The notes beneath the pieces are model-generated. The model had not been told where the DNA came from, searched no databases, and was given only the letters and a program-made list of their open reading frames with translations. 64,000 nucleotides of DNA from Clostridiales bacterium (lineage in GTDB: Bacteria; Bacillota; Clostridia; Peptostreptococcales; Anaerovoracaceae), in contig CP042469.1 in NCBI GenBank assembly GCA_015243575.1, forward strand, positions 2,322,929 through 2,386,928, written 5' to 3'. This document shows positions 9,830 to 17,713 of the stretch, one piece after another. The position numbers and the translations under genes are program-made. Within the stretch, counting starts at the first letter, position 1, and every line of letters begins with the position of its first letter.

Positions 9830-12202
9830 ATGGAACACTATGAAATGGAATTTGACTTCGAAGCAAAACATTTAAACCATATTATCTCAATCGCAGAAAA
9901 ACAGTTAGCAGACGTTCGTCACAGCAGCAGCAAACAGCAATCGGATCTCATAGACGCAAAGCAGGATTTATGGGAAAATTCTAGACTCTCCATGTCAAAT
10001 CTTTGGTCCAGTGACCGATTTTATGAGTTGGTTGCCTTGAGTCAATACGAAAATGTCGTATCCGGTAAATTGTCAGCACTGGAATTAGCCGCAGGTAAAA
10101 TAGCTGCTTTGGAACGGATGATAGAGTCACCTTATTTTGCCCGAATCGATTTTCAATTTGAAGATGAGGATGAAGCAGAGCAAATTTATATCGGACGTTC
10201 TTCTCTCATTGATGAAAAAGAGGTTGAAATCCAGGTCTATGACTGGCGCTCTCCCCTTGCCAGCGTTTTCTACCGCTTTGGGGTTGGAAATGCATTCTAC
10301 GATGCGCCGAATGGTAGAATTTCAGGAAAGGTCAGCCTGAAACGTCAATTTGAGATTCATCATGGGCAACTCGAATATTTTTTTGATGCCGATGTACAGA
10401 TCATGGACGAATTTCTAAGAAAGCTTCTATCCCAGAATGCCTCTTCCAAGATGAAAGCCATTGTTGAAACTATACAGAAAGATCAGGATATCGTCATTCG
10501 AGATCTTGAAAACGACTTGATGATGGTGCAGGGCGTTGCAGGAAGCGGAAAAACCTCCGTAGCGCTTCACCGAGTGGCCTATTTGATGTATCAAGGGCTC
10601 TCCTCCAGGCTTTCTGCCCATAATATTATGATTCTCTCACCCAATACACTGTTTGAACGGTATATTTCCAATGTGCTTCCGGAGTTGGGAGAGGATAACG
10701 TAATCTCGATCCACTTTGACGACCTACTCAAGCTGATCTTGCCCACTGCACGGATTCAAACAAAGAATCAGCTTTTAGAGACCCTCCTGACCTCAAGAGA
10801 GAGCATCAGCATCGAAGAGACCGACCCGACCGCTAAAGCGGGCAGCAACATTGAAGACATCCCCTTGACCGCTAAAGTGGGCAGCAATATTGATTTGAGG
10901 AAAAGAAGTCTGACATTTAAGACATCGCTGGAATTCAAAGAAATTCTTGATCGCTTTATCGATGATATTCCGAGGAAATGGATTGGGTTCAGCGATATTG
11001 ATTATGATGGAAAGTGCATTGCCAGCCGCCACTTGCTTAAGGCAGAAATTCTTGACAGAAAACGGGATATTCCACTTGGACTGCGGCTCAAGCATCTGGA
11101 GGAAGCAATCTATCAAAAAGTTCACAAAATACGAAAAGCGCGCATGAAGAAATTAAGAAGCTTTGCTGCGAAATATCCGGAACATGTTTTTGAAACAGAA
11201 GAATTTGCAAGGCTGCTTTCCATATCAGAAAGCACCACATTGAGCCGAAACATCGAACAGTTTACCAGGCTGGATGTCCTTTCTCTTTACAAAACCCTCT
11301 TTCGTGATCCAAATTATTTTCACTGCCTGGCAAAGGGAATCGCCCTCCCCGATGGCATTGACTCTATTTTAGAGTATACCCGGGAAAATCTGCAAAAAGA
11401 GCAGCTGGCTTTCGAAGACGGCCTGCCATTGGCTCTGCTGCAGCTGAAATTAAACGGATTTCGGTATGGAAAATCAATCAAACAGGTAGTCATCGACGAG
11501 GCACAGGATTATTACCCGCTTCACTTTATGCTGTTAAAGCTTTTATTTCCCAATGCAAGGTACACGATTTTGGGTGATATCTACCAGACGATCGAAAAGC
11601 CCGAGGAATTGGCCTTCTTTGACAGCATCAGCAAAATTTTAGATAAGAAAAAATCCGCTTTGGTGACCATGAATAAAAGTTTCCGCTGTACCAGTGAAAT
11701 TCTGAGTTTCAGCAAAAGATTTCTCCGGCAAAGCTCCGAAATGGAAAGCTTTAGCCGAAGCGGCGAAGCGCCGGGGATTTATGGAGCACAAAATCAGGAA
11801 GCCCTTGACGAACTGATCCGGGAAGAAATCAGATTGTGCCAGGATCGGCAATATCAGTCAATCGGGCTGCTCTGCAAGACAGAAGCAGATGCACGTTTGC
11901 TTTATCAACGTTTAAAGCATTTACCCGAGCGTCAGGAGCAATCACCTGAGCGACCCCAGCAAGGATTGCAGTCAGAGGTTCGCTTTATTGGCACCGATAC
12001 CATTACGGACATCAGAGGAGTTTTTGTTCTTCCCCTGTATATGGCAAAGGGCCTGGAGTTTGATGCGGTCCTGCTCTGTGATGTCGATAAGGATCACTAT
12101 GCCTCAGAAGACGACCGGAAGCTTTTGTACATCGGCTGTACCAGAGCGCTTCACAGACTTAGTCTGTTTTATGCGAAAGAAAAGAGCCTCCTCCTGGATT
12201 AA
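9830..12202 (+). CDS. helD: HelD-like superfamily 1 helicase/ATPase acting on RNA polymerase
   Basis: The 790-aa product has an N-terminal coiled-coil arm (about 10-60), a Walker A motif GVAGSGKT at 235-242, a Walker B motif DEAQD at 556-560, and C-terminal UvrD-like motifs (MAKGLEFDAVLLCD, LLYIGCTRALHRL). This order, with a long N-terminal arm before the split ATPase, matches HelD, the factor that removes stalled RNA polymerase from DNA and recycles it in Firmicutes. UvrD/PcrA helicases lack the N-terminal arm. It contains a 13-aa tandem duplication at about 333-355, within the insert between the ATPase motifs. It is followed at 88 bp by the ACP-like gene. It might alternatively be called a generic ATP-binding domain 3'-5' helicase. 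Confidence 0.88.
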   Translation: MEHYEMEFDFEAKHLNHIISIAEKQLADVRHSSSKQQSDLIDAKQDLWENSRLSMSNLWSSDRFYELVALSQYENVVSGKLSALELAAGKIAALERMIESPYFARIDFQFEDEDEAEQIYIGRSSLIDEKEVEIQVYDWRSPLASVFYRFGVGNAFYDAPNGRISGKVSLKRQFEIHHGQLEYFFDADVQIMDEFLRKLLSQNASSKMKAIVETIQKDQDIVIRDLENDLMMVQGVAGSGKTSVALHRVAYLMYQGLSSRLSAHNIMILSPNTLFERYISNVLPELGEDNVISIHFDDLLKLILPTARIQTKNQLLETLLTSRESISIEETDPTAKAGSNIEDIPLTAKVGSNIDLRKRSLTFKTSLEFKEILDRFIDDIPRKWIGFSDIDYDGKCIASRHLLKAEILDRKRDIPLGLRLKHLEEAIYQKVHKIRKARMKKLRSFAAKYPEHVFETEEFARLLSISESTTLSRNIEQFTRLDVLSLYKTLFRDPNYFHCLAKGIALPDGIDSILEYTRENLQKEQLAFEDGLPLALLQLKLNGFRYGKSIKQVVIDEAQDYYPLHFMLLKLLFPNARYTILGDIYQTIEKPEELAFFDSISKILDKKKSALVTMNKSFRCTSEILSFSKRFLRQSSEMESFSRSGEAPGIYGAQNQEALDELIREEIRLCQDRQYQSIGLLCKTEADARLLYQRLKHLPERQEQSPERPQQGLQSEVRFIGTDTITDIRGVFVLPLYMAKGLEFDAVLLCDVDKDHYASEDDRKLLYIGCTRALHRLSLFYAKEKSLLLD
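10828..10893 (+). repeat. 39-bp imperfect tandem duplication inside HelD gene
   Basis: The 27-nt core GACCGCTAAAGCGGGCAGCA... recurs 39 bp later with only two C-to-T differences, giving the peptide TAKAGSNI then TAKVGSNI. The period is 13 codons, so the frame is kept. The low divergence implies a recent duplication. Confidence 0.85.
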
Positions 12203-12289
12203 TGCTGCCAGATGAAGGAGTTTCTAATCCAGCATTTCTATAGCCATTTTTTGTTATTGCATCTACAAGTCGGATAGGAGGAGATTTTT

Positions 12290-12580
12290 TTGACTTTTAA
12301 AAAAACAGCCGAAATACTGGCTGATATTTTAGGACTGGACGAGGAAGAAATTACCTCGGACATGGAATTGACCCCGGAGTTTGAAATTGAAAAGCTCCAC
12401 GTCGCAAAGTTCATCATTGAATGCGAGAAAAAGTTCAAAATTACCATCCATGACGAAAACGTTCATACCTTCCGCACCGTGGGAGATATTGCAAAGTATA
12501 TCGAAAGCAGGCTTTCAGAAGAAGAAGGCAACAGCAGCGAAAGCTCCGAAGAAGAGCGCATGTGGTGGTATTACGTGTAG
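12290..12580 (+). CDS. Acyl-carrier-protein-like small protein lacking the phosphopantetheine serine
   Basis: The 96-aa product has the helix pattern of an acyl carrier protein (AEILADILGLDEEEITSDMEL ... FIIECEKKFKITIHDENV ... TVGDIAKYIESRL). Where ACPs carry the DSL motif with the modified serine, this protein reads EFEIEKLHVAKF, with no serine. It therefore probably cannot carry a 4'-phosphopantetheine arm. The C-terminus is an acidic Ser/Glu tail ending in WWYYV. The TTG start is set by GGAGGAG 7 nt upstream. Fatty-acid genes are absent nearby. It may be a repurposed ACP fold acting in protein interaction; function unknown. Confidence 0.75.
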   Translation: MTFKKTAEILADILGLDEEEITSDMELTPEFEIEKLHVAKFIIECEKKFKITIHDENVHTFRTVGDIAKYIESRLSEEEGNSSESSEEERMWWYYV

Positions 12581-12659
12581 CCGTGCTCCGATGGGAGACG
12601 CTTGCCCTGTCGCATGGTTTTCAGTAAGCGCCACTTTGTCCCGGAATCCGCTTCCCTCC

Positions 12660-12923
12660 TCACATCTTATACAGCTCCCATCTGCAATCGCTGACCAGAT
12701 ATTTCAGCTCATAGGCCTTCATCACGCCGTCAATCTCACTCTGGCAACGGTAAACAAAGGCACGGATTCCGGCTGTTTTGATTTCATCTACACTGATCAC
12801 TTTATCTACATTTACCCTGCGAAGCATTCCTTCCCTGTCACTGTAACGAAATTTTACAGGCCAGGGCTTTTCCTTTGCCTTAAACCACACCGCAGCTTCA
12901 ATGGGTTCCGCTAAAATTTTCAT
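12660..12923 (-). CDS. Small protein translationally coupled to DNA polymerase IV
   Basis: The 87-aa product starts MKILAEPIEAAVWFKAKEKPWPVKF and ends SDCRWELYKM. Its ATG overlaps the dinB stop by four bases (ATGA), so translation is coupled and the gene shares dinB's SOS promoter. It is mostly beta-strand by eye, with conserved-looking Trp and Arg residues, no membrane segment and no motif I recognise. A partner or regulator of the Y-family polymerase is a reasonable inference from the coupling only. Confidence 0.75.
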   Translation of the reverse strand: MKILAEPIEAAVWFKAKEKPWPVKFRYSDREGMLRRVNVDKVISVDEIKTAGIRAFVYRCQSEIDGVMKAYELKYLVSDCRWELYKM

Positions 12924-14170
12924 TGCCTGTAACCTCCCATCATAATAAAATCGCTGTCATTGGTTCCGCCCTGCACTGCGTTGATATTTCCGTTTGCAAA
13001 GCTTCCCCTTATAATCGAACGAGTCCCATACTTTTGCCGAATTTGATCCACCGCCCGGTCCAGTGCCTGCAGCTTCTCCGTATCGCCCTTGTCGAACAGT
13101 GAAAACTGACGGGCATCATCGGAATAAAAATCCGAAACGTGAACACCCAGCTTTCGGATTGCTTCTCCCTTCCAGCTTTCATCGAAAAGCATGCGGGCAT
13201 ACTCAAAGATTTCTGTTGTCGTATTGATACAGTTTGGGATTTTGAGCTGATGGCTGTACCCCACAAAGCCGTCGGTTTTTACGGAGACAGACACCAGAGA
13301 CACAAGATATCCAAGCCTGCGAAGGCGCATAGCAACCCGCTCCGTCAAGGCCAGCAGAATCATATGTGCCTCATTGCGGTCTGTCACATCATAACTGATA
13401 GTGGTGCTGTTTCCTACCCCCTTTTGAATGATCTCACTATTAAGTGTTACTTCCGTATCATCAATACCGTTGGCAAGAGACCAGACCAGGAGGCCGTGGG
13501 ATTTCAGCAGTGCCTTCATGTGGTTGGGATCAGCCTTCGCCAAATCTCCGATTGTATTCAAATTAATCTTCTGTAATTTCTGAGCGGTAGCCCTGCCCAC
13601 CATAAAAAGCTTTCCCACGGGCAGCGGCCACAGTTTCTGCCCCATCTCCTGCGGCCAGAGGGTATGCACCTGATCCGGCTTTTGAAGCTCCGATCCCATC
13701 TTTGCAAGAATTTTATTGATAGAAACGCCGATATTGACCGAAAATCCTAGTTCCTGTTTCATTCTTTCTCGGATCGCATGGGCTGCTTTCAGCGGATCGC
13801 CGAACCGGTTTTGGGAAGCCGTATAGTCCAGAAAACATTCATCAATGCTGTACCGTTCCACTACAGGCGAATATTCCAGCAAAATCCGATACATCTCGTT
13901 GCTGCACAGCATATAAAGATCATAGTTGGGCGGAAAAACTGCAAGGTCTGGATATTTCTGCTTTGCTTCAAAAAGACTTTGCCCTGTGGCAATTCCATAT
14001 TTTTTTGCAGGGATGGATTTCGCAAGGATGATTCCATGCCGATTCAGCGGATCGCCGGAAATCACCGACGGAATTTCTCTGATGTCAATTGGATAACCTT
14101 TTTCCAGCATTGCTGCCGCAGTCCAGCTCAGGTAAGCGCTGTTGGCATCGATATGAAATATGACTCTCAC
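12920..14170 (-). CDS. dinB: Y-family DNA polymerase IV (translesion synthesis)
   Basis: The 416-aa product begins with the palm motif IFHIDANSAYLSW (metal ligand Asp8, likely steric-gate Tyr13), followed by YSIDECFLD with Asp110 and Glu111. Further on are the helix-hairpin-helix region and little finger. QFSLF near the C-terminus matches a beta-clamp binding motif. The enzyme copies past damaged bases with low fidelity. I set the start at the GTG at 14170, with AAGGTGG 7 nt upstream. The longer frame reaching 14371 would begin upstream of the promoter and overlap the next gene. A LexA box lies in the promoter spacer, so it is an SOS gene. Confidence 0.93.
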   Translation of the reverse strand: MRVIFHIDANSAYLSWTAAAMLEKGYPIDIREIPSVISGDPLNRHGIILAKSIPAKKYGIATGQSLFEAKQKYPDLAVFPPNYDLYMLCSNEMYRILLEYSPVVERYSIDECFLDYTASQNRFGDPLKAAHAIRERMKQELGFSVNIGVSINKILAKMGSELQKPDQVHTLWPQEMGQKLWPLPVGKLFMVGRATAQKLQKINLNTIGDLAKADPNHMKALLKSHGLLVWSLANGIDDTEVTLNSEIIQKGVGNSTTISYDVTDRNEAHMILLALTERVAMRLRRLGYLVSLVSVSVKTDGFVGYSHQLKIPNCINTTTEIFEYARMLFDESWKGEAIRKLGVHVSDFYSDDARQFSLFDKGDTEKLQALDRAVDQIRQKYGTRSIIRGSFANGNINAVQGGTNDSDFIMMGGYRQ

Positions 14171-14198
14171 TATTAACCACCTTCTTTTTCGTAAGATC

Positions 14199-14227
14199 AT
14201 ATTACCAGAACGTATGTTCTTTTTCAA
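14199..14227 (-). promoter_or_regulatory. SOS promoter of dinB with LexA box between -35 and -10
   Basis: On the minus strand a -35 TTGAAA (14222-14227) and a -10 TAATAT (14199-14204) are separated by 17 bp. The spacer contains AGAACATACGTTCT (14207-14220), matching the Firmicutes LexA operator CGAAC-N4-GTTCG except for the outermost bases. Bound LexA would block polymerase directly. This also supports the GTG start at 14170, because upstream starts would not be transcribed. Confidence 0.88.
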
Positions 14228-14336
14228 CTGAAAAAATGTTCCAAAAATAAAATAAAAAATAGAAGTGTCAATTGAAATGTAACACTTCACATTCGGCAGT
14301 CGCGTTTGCTGATCGCATTCTTTTTTTGTATGTGCT

Positions 14337-14744
14337 TCAGGCAATATCCTGTTTCCTATCGCCTCCAACACAATATATACTTAGAGAAATCTGAAGGATA
14401 CTAAAAATTAGAAATTCCAAAGTTGCTAGGTACCATTCTCCTAAAATGATTACTTGAAATAATATGCTAATAAAGAATATACCTCCCATGAAAGCAGAGA
14501 AAAGCCATGGGCGATTGCTATTTTTCTTAAAACTGAAAAATGCCGCCATAAGATTACCCACGCCAAATACAACGATTGCGATGATACCAGGAACAAACCA
14601 ACTTTCAAAAGGAACTTTTAGTATCCACTCCCGCGGAAATACAGAAAACACCATTTTGGAACTCACCATCATTATCCCTGCACAAATAGCACCTAGTGCT
14701 AAAATCAAATCAAAAATCCCCAACAAATTCATCCTTTTATTCAC
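14337..14744 (-). CDS. Small membrane protein of unknown function (four predicted membrane segments)
   Basis: The 135-aa product has four hydrophobic segments (about LLGIFDLILALGAICAGIMM, WFVPGIIAIVVFGVGNLMAA, WLFSAFMGGIFFISILFQV and LEFLIFSILQISLSIYC). I do not recognise a family motif. The GTG at 14744 is chosen: GAGGGGG lies 9 nt upstream, and the perfect promoter at 14780-14808 would place the longer frame's TTG at 14780 before the transcript start. Three TTATCG/CGATAA half-sites flank that promoter, so the gene appears tightly controlled. The regulator is not adjacent in an obvious way. Confidence 0.65.
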   Translation of the reverse strand: MNKRMNLLGIFDLILALGAICAGIMMVSSKMVFSVFPREWILKVPFESWFVPGIIAIVVFGVGNLMAAFFSFKKNSNRPWLFSAFMGGIFFISILFQVIILGEWYLATLEFLIFSILQISLSIYCVGGDRKQDIA

Positions 14745-15089
14745 TTTGGCAATCCCCCTCAATTGTGTTATTTTTTTCAATTATATTCCGCAATTTATCG
14801 TTTGTCAATAAATATTTATCGTTATACGATAATCCCAAGAAGAGGTTCATCCACCAAAGGTGGGGTCAATTGGAGGGCATGAAGCCGACCGGAAAGCCTG
14901 CATTTACTTCTTTTGCAGCTTTTTTCGGTATGTCTATTGTTTAACTGCCGCCGCCATTCTAACAAATATTATAGAAGTTCAAAATAAAGGGTATATCGCT
15001 GAAGACATACAACAGTCTAAAGGTCAACTGGAAGAAGATGAGGCCATAACTACCTTATTTCAGTATCTTCCGGTGAATGGGTCATACTC
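14745..15089. other. Intergenic region with a possible decayed ORF
   Basis: The left part (14780-14832) carries the promoter and repeat sites of the membrane protein. The right part (14870-15089) has protein-like composition split over two plus-strand frames: MKPTGKPAFTSFAAFFGMSIV followed by a stop, then in another frame LTAAAILTNIIEVQNKGY ... ITTLFQYLPV. It resembles a short membrane protein broken by a frameshift and running into the end of the acetyltransferase gene. I cannot name a family, so I record it only as a possible relic. Confidence 0.35.
14780..14832 (-). promoter_or_regulatory. Consensus promoter with three TTATCG/CGATAA half-sites
   Basis: A -35 TTGACA (14803-14808) and a -10 TATAAT (14780-14785) are spaced by exactly 17 bp on the minus strand. 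Half-sites TTATCG (14795-14800) in the spacer and TTATCG-TTATA-CGATAA (14816-14832) upstream form a clear operator pattern. A perfect promoter combined with overlapping operators is typical of a repressed gene. Confidence 0.75.
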
Positions 15090-15614
15090 CTACAGTAGCT
15101 TTTCGTACAGTCTGAACGAATCTAGCCCGTAGTTTCCGAGTCCTAGATCAACAGTCGCAATATAATGATACCCACAGCTCTCATATAACCTAATTGCAGG
15201 TGTATTTTTTTCATAAACGTCTAATCGAATCGATTTCATGTTATTTTGCACTCCAAAGCTCTCAGTAAAATTCATCAACTTCCTACCAATTCCCATCTTA
15301 AAAAAAGCTGGATGTACCACCAAAGTGTGTACGACATAGATATCGTCATATCCCCCATCGAATTGCCACTCGACTCTGTCATAGCCGGTTTCAGGTTTGT
15401 GATTTAATATGATTGAACCTGCAATTCGATTGTTGTATCTTAATACAAATAAATTATTAAGTTCAATTCCGTTCTTTGCATCTTCTCTGGTAGGATAGAC
15501 TCCTTTTATCCATCCCGGATAATTAATACCTGTTGATAGTGCATCATTTAAATCATTATAGAGTTGCTCTATTGCGTCTATATCGTCGTACGTTCCATAT
15601 TCTATTAAATTCAT
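15090..15614 (-). CDS. GNAT-family N-acetyltransferase
   Basis: The 174-aa product has the GNAT core: the strand IYVVHTLVVHPAFFKMGIGRKLM (about 91-113) carries the acetyl-CoA pyrophosphate-binding pattern with MGIGRKL. It is followed by IRLDVYEKNTPAIRLYESCGYHYIA, the usual motif B. It should transfer an acetyl group from acetyl-CoA to an amine, substrate unknown. The ATG has GAGAGGA upstream. It is a single gene between a possible relic and the cupin regulator. Confidence 0.88.
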   Translation of the reverse strand: MNLIEYGTYDDIDAIEQLYNDLNDALSTGINYPGWIKGVYPTREDAKNGIELNNLFVLRYNNRIAGSIILNHKPETGYDRVEWQFDGGYDDIYVVHTLVVHPAFFKMGIGRKLMNFTESFGVQNNMKSIRLDVYEKNTPAIRLYESCGYHYIATVDLGLGNYGLDSFRLYEKLL

Positions 15615-15668
15615 AACGTATCCTCTCGTCCAACACTTAAAGAATCGATTAAGCCAACTCCACTTCCA

Positions 15669-16217
15669 TCAATTATAATAGATCGTCATATGCAGCGTCA
15701 CAGGTTGGTCACCGTCATTTCGGTAGCTGTGGGTCGTATCGGACCGGAAATGAATAGAATCTTTATCGCTCAGTTTGAAATCACGCCCGGCTACGTTTAT
15801 GACAACCTCCCCATCAAAGGCGGTAACAAACTCCTCTGTCCCCATAAGATGCGGCTCGGATTTGATAGAACCACCCGGCTTTATTTCAATAATGTATTGT
15901 TCAAACTTTCTTGACTCATCAAAGTGAAACACCGGGTAGTTGATGAATTTCCCCTCATCCTCAACCAAGGGAGATATCTCTTCTTTTTTTACCAGTTCAA
16001 CATCATTTTTCACATGATCCAGCAGAGAGGTAAAAGAAATTTTTAGTCCGTTTGCAATCTTCCAAACGACTGCAATGGTGGGGTTGACCTCACCCCGCTC
16101 GATCTGCCCCAGCATGCTTTTGCTGACGCCTGTGAGCTTTGCCACCTGATCCAAGCTAAGCTTTTTATTTTCCCGAATGGCTTTGAAATTTTCCGCCACA
16201 ATTAAATTTACGTCCAT
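15669..16217 (-). CDS. XRE-family regulator with C-terminal cupin domain
   Basis: The 182-aa product has an HTH at about 8-62 (LSLDQVAKLTGVSKSMLGQIERGEVNP) and a cupin barrel at about 100-180 (IIEIKPGGSIKSEPHLMGTEEFV ... GDQPVTLHMTIYYN). Such regulators sense small ligands and often control a neighbouring transporter or metabolic gene. It is divergent from the LysE-type exporter and probably regulates it (inference). The ATG at 16217 sits 3-4 nt after AGGAGG, a short spacing; a GTG at 16229 is the alternative. Confidence 0.85.
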   Translation of the reverse strand: MDVNLIVAENFKAIRENKKLSLDQVAKLTGVSKSMLGQIERGEVNPTIAVVWKIANGLKISFTSLLDHVKNDVELVKKEEISPLVEDEGKFINYPVFHFDESRKFEQYIIEIKPGGSIKSEPHLMGTEEFVTAFDGEVVINVAGRDFKLSDKDSIHFRSDTTHSYRNDGDQPVTLHMTIYYN

Positions 16218-16287
16218 TTTCCTCCTCACATCCCTAGGTCTCTACAGCCCTGGTTACAGAGTATATTATACCTTATTATTTTACGCA

Positions 16288-16316
16288 TTGACATTATACC
16301 GCACAAATCATATAAT
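16288..16316 (+). promoter_or_regulatory. Consensus sigma-A-type promoter of the LysE-type exporter gene
   Basis: A -35 TTGACA (16288-16293) and a -10 TATAAT (16311-16316) are spaced by 17 bp, about 80 bp before the exporter ATG. The reverse strand has its own promoter-like TTGTGC/TAAAAT pair overlapping it, so regulator and exporter promoters face each other across shared DNA. Confidence 0.8.
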
Positions 16317-16397
16317 ATAAAGCACAATCGTACATACCACATACTGCACGAATTGTCCGTTATATTATATCATCGTTTTACCAGGGAGGAATACATA

Positions 16398-16985
16398 ATG
16401 TTTCATCTTTATCCATTTTTGTCATTTATCTTTGTCACAGCCTATACACCGGGGCCAAACAATCTTTTATCCATGAGCCATGCAGGAAGGCTGGGCTTTC
16501 GAAAAAGCTTCCGCTTCAATCTTGGGATTCTTTGCGGCTTTGTCAGCGTCATGATTCTGTGCGCTGTATTCAGTGCAGTGCTGTATGCCCTGATTCCTAA
16601 AATCAAACCCATTATGGTGGTGATAGGCTCGGCCTACATGCTGTTTCTTGCCTGGAAGGTCTGGAAAAGCAGTGCAGATACCGAAGCCCAGTCGGCAAGC
16701 GGCTGTACGTTTCTGACAGGCTGTCTCCTTCAGTTTATCAATCCCAAAATTTTCATTTACGGAATCACTGCTATGTCAGCCTATATTCTGCCAGTATACC
16801 AATCTCCCATCATTCTGCTTGCCTTTGTCTTACTGCTCTCTGCAGTGGGCTTTTCCGCATCGATGTGCTGGGCACTCTTCGGTGCGGCCTTTTCAAAACT
16901 ATTCAAAGAGCACAGCAAGCCGGTCAATGCGGTTATGGTCATTCTTCTGATCTACTGCGCTGTTTCTCTGCTGCTTCCGCAATAG
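16398..16985 (+). CDS. LysE/RhtB-family amino-acid exporter
   Basis: The 195-aa product has about six membrane segments and the family signature near the N-terminus, TPGPNNLLSMSHAGRLGFRK (residues about 17-36). LysE-type proteins export amino acids or related metabolites. The ATG at 16398 has GGGAGGA 7 nt upstream; the longer frame from 16353 lacks an SD. It is divergent from the XRE-cupin regulator and has a consensus promoter. The substrate cannot be told from sequence. Confidence 0.88.
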   Translation: MFHLYPFLSFIFVTAYTPGPNNLLSMSHAGRLGFRKSFRFNLGILCGFVSVMILCAVFSAVLYALIPKIKPIMVVIGSAYMLFLAWKVWKSSADTEAQSASGCTFLTGCLLQFINPKIFIYGITAMSAYILPVYQSPIILLAFVLLLSAVGFSASMCWALFGAAFSKLFKEHSKPVNAVMVILLIYCAVSLLLPQ

Positions 16986-17063
16986 CCTGAGGAATAGAGC
17001 GCACAGGGGCAGTCCGGAGCCCCTCGGGGACGGTTCCAAGATAGCGCCAAGATCAAAGATAGT

Positions 17064-17648
17064 TCAAAGATAACGCCTGGTTCTTTTGCAGTAGTCCAGA
17101 TACTCCTGCCCAAAAATTCCGGGCAGCAGCTTCTCCTCCTGGAGAATCTGCAGATGGAGCAGTAAGATAACGAAAGCTGCTCCAAGGATGGCTGCAAGAT
17201 TAGAAAAGGCAAGAGCTGTTCCCAGGTACATCAGATCAAAGCCTACAAAAGCAGGATTTCTGCTGATGCGGTAGACACCGGCGGTAACAATCCGTGTGTT
17301 CTGGTCTTCTTCCACGCCTGCCCGCCAGCTGTCTCTCATTATAATTACGGCAGTTACAAAAAAGCAAACGCCGAGGAATACCGCCGCCGCACCAACAATT
17401 CGAATCCAGTCCTGAGGGAAAAGAAGCCCAAGCCTTTCGTCCAGCAGAATCGAGGCATACTGAACAGCGGCCATTCCATAGGTTCCGGCCAGCAAAAGCG
17501 CCTCAATGAGAAAGGTGCCACGGGGCTTGTTTCCCCTTGCCAGCCGGGTGCCGTCAATTCCCCGCCTTTTTAGAAGAATCTGTTTTGCAATATAGGTCAG
17601 ATAAAAAATGCTGATCAGCAGCAGCAGCGATATTTGATACAAATTCAT
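17064..17648 (-). CDS. Membrane isoprenylcysteine/phospholipid-type methyltransferase family protein
   Basis: The 194-aa product has about five membrane segments and the C-terminal signature of the ICMT/PEMT-like methyltransferases: GVYRISRNPAFVGFDLMYLG followed by QEEKLLPGIFGQEYLDYCKRTRRYL. These bind S-adenosylmethionine at the membrane face and methylate lipids or prenylated groups. The bacterial substrate is unknown. The ATG at 17648 has GGAAG 5 nt upstream. It is close to the EFR1 ferredoxin gene on the same strand (66-bp gap). Confidence 0.8.
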   Translation of the reverse strand: MNLYQISLLLLISIFYLTYIAKQILLKRRGIDGTRLARGNKPRGTFLIEALLLAGTYGMAAVQYASILLDERLGLLFPQDWIRIVGAAAVFLGVCFFVTAVIIMRDSWRAGVEEDQNTRIVTAGVYRISRNPAFVGFDLMYLGTALAFSNLAAILGAAFVILLLHLQILQEEKLLPGIFGQEYLDYCKRTRRYL

Positions 17649-17713
17649 AATAACTTCCAATTCCTTTTCATGCTCTACGACTTTATCTTTTGTTCCTATT
17701 TTTCTTATCTATT

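Noticed and set aside
14171-14371. Extended dinB start reaching 14371
   Set aside because: The added residues precede the conserved palm motif, overlap the next gene and lie upstream of the LexA-controlled promoter.
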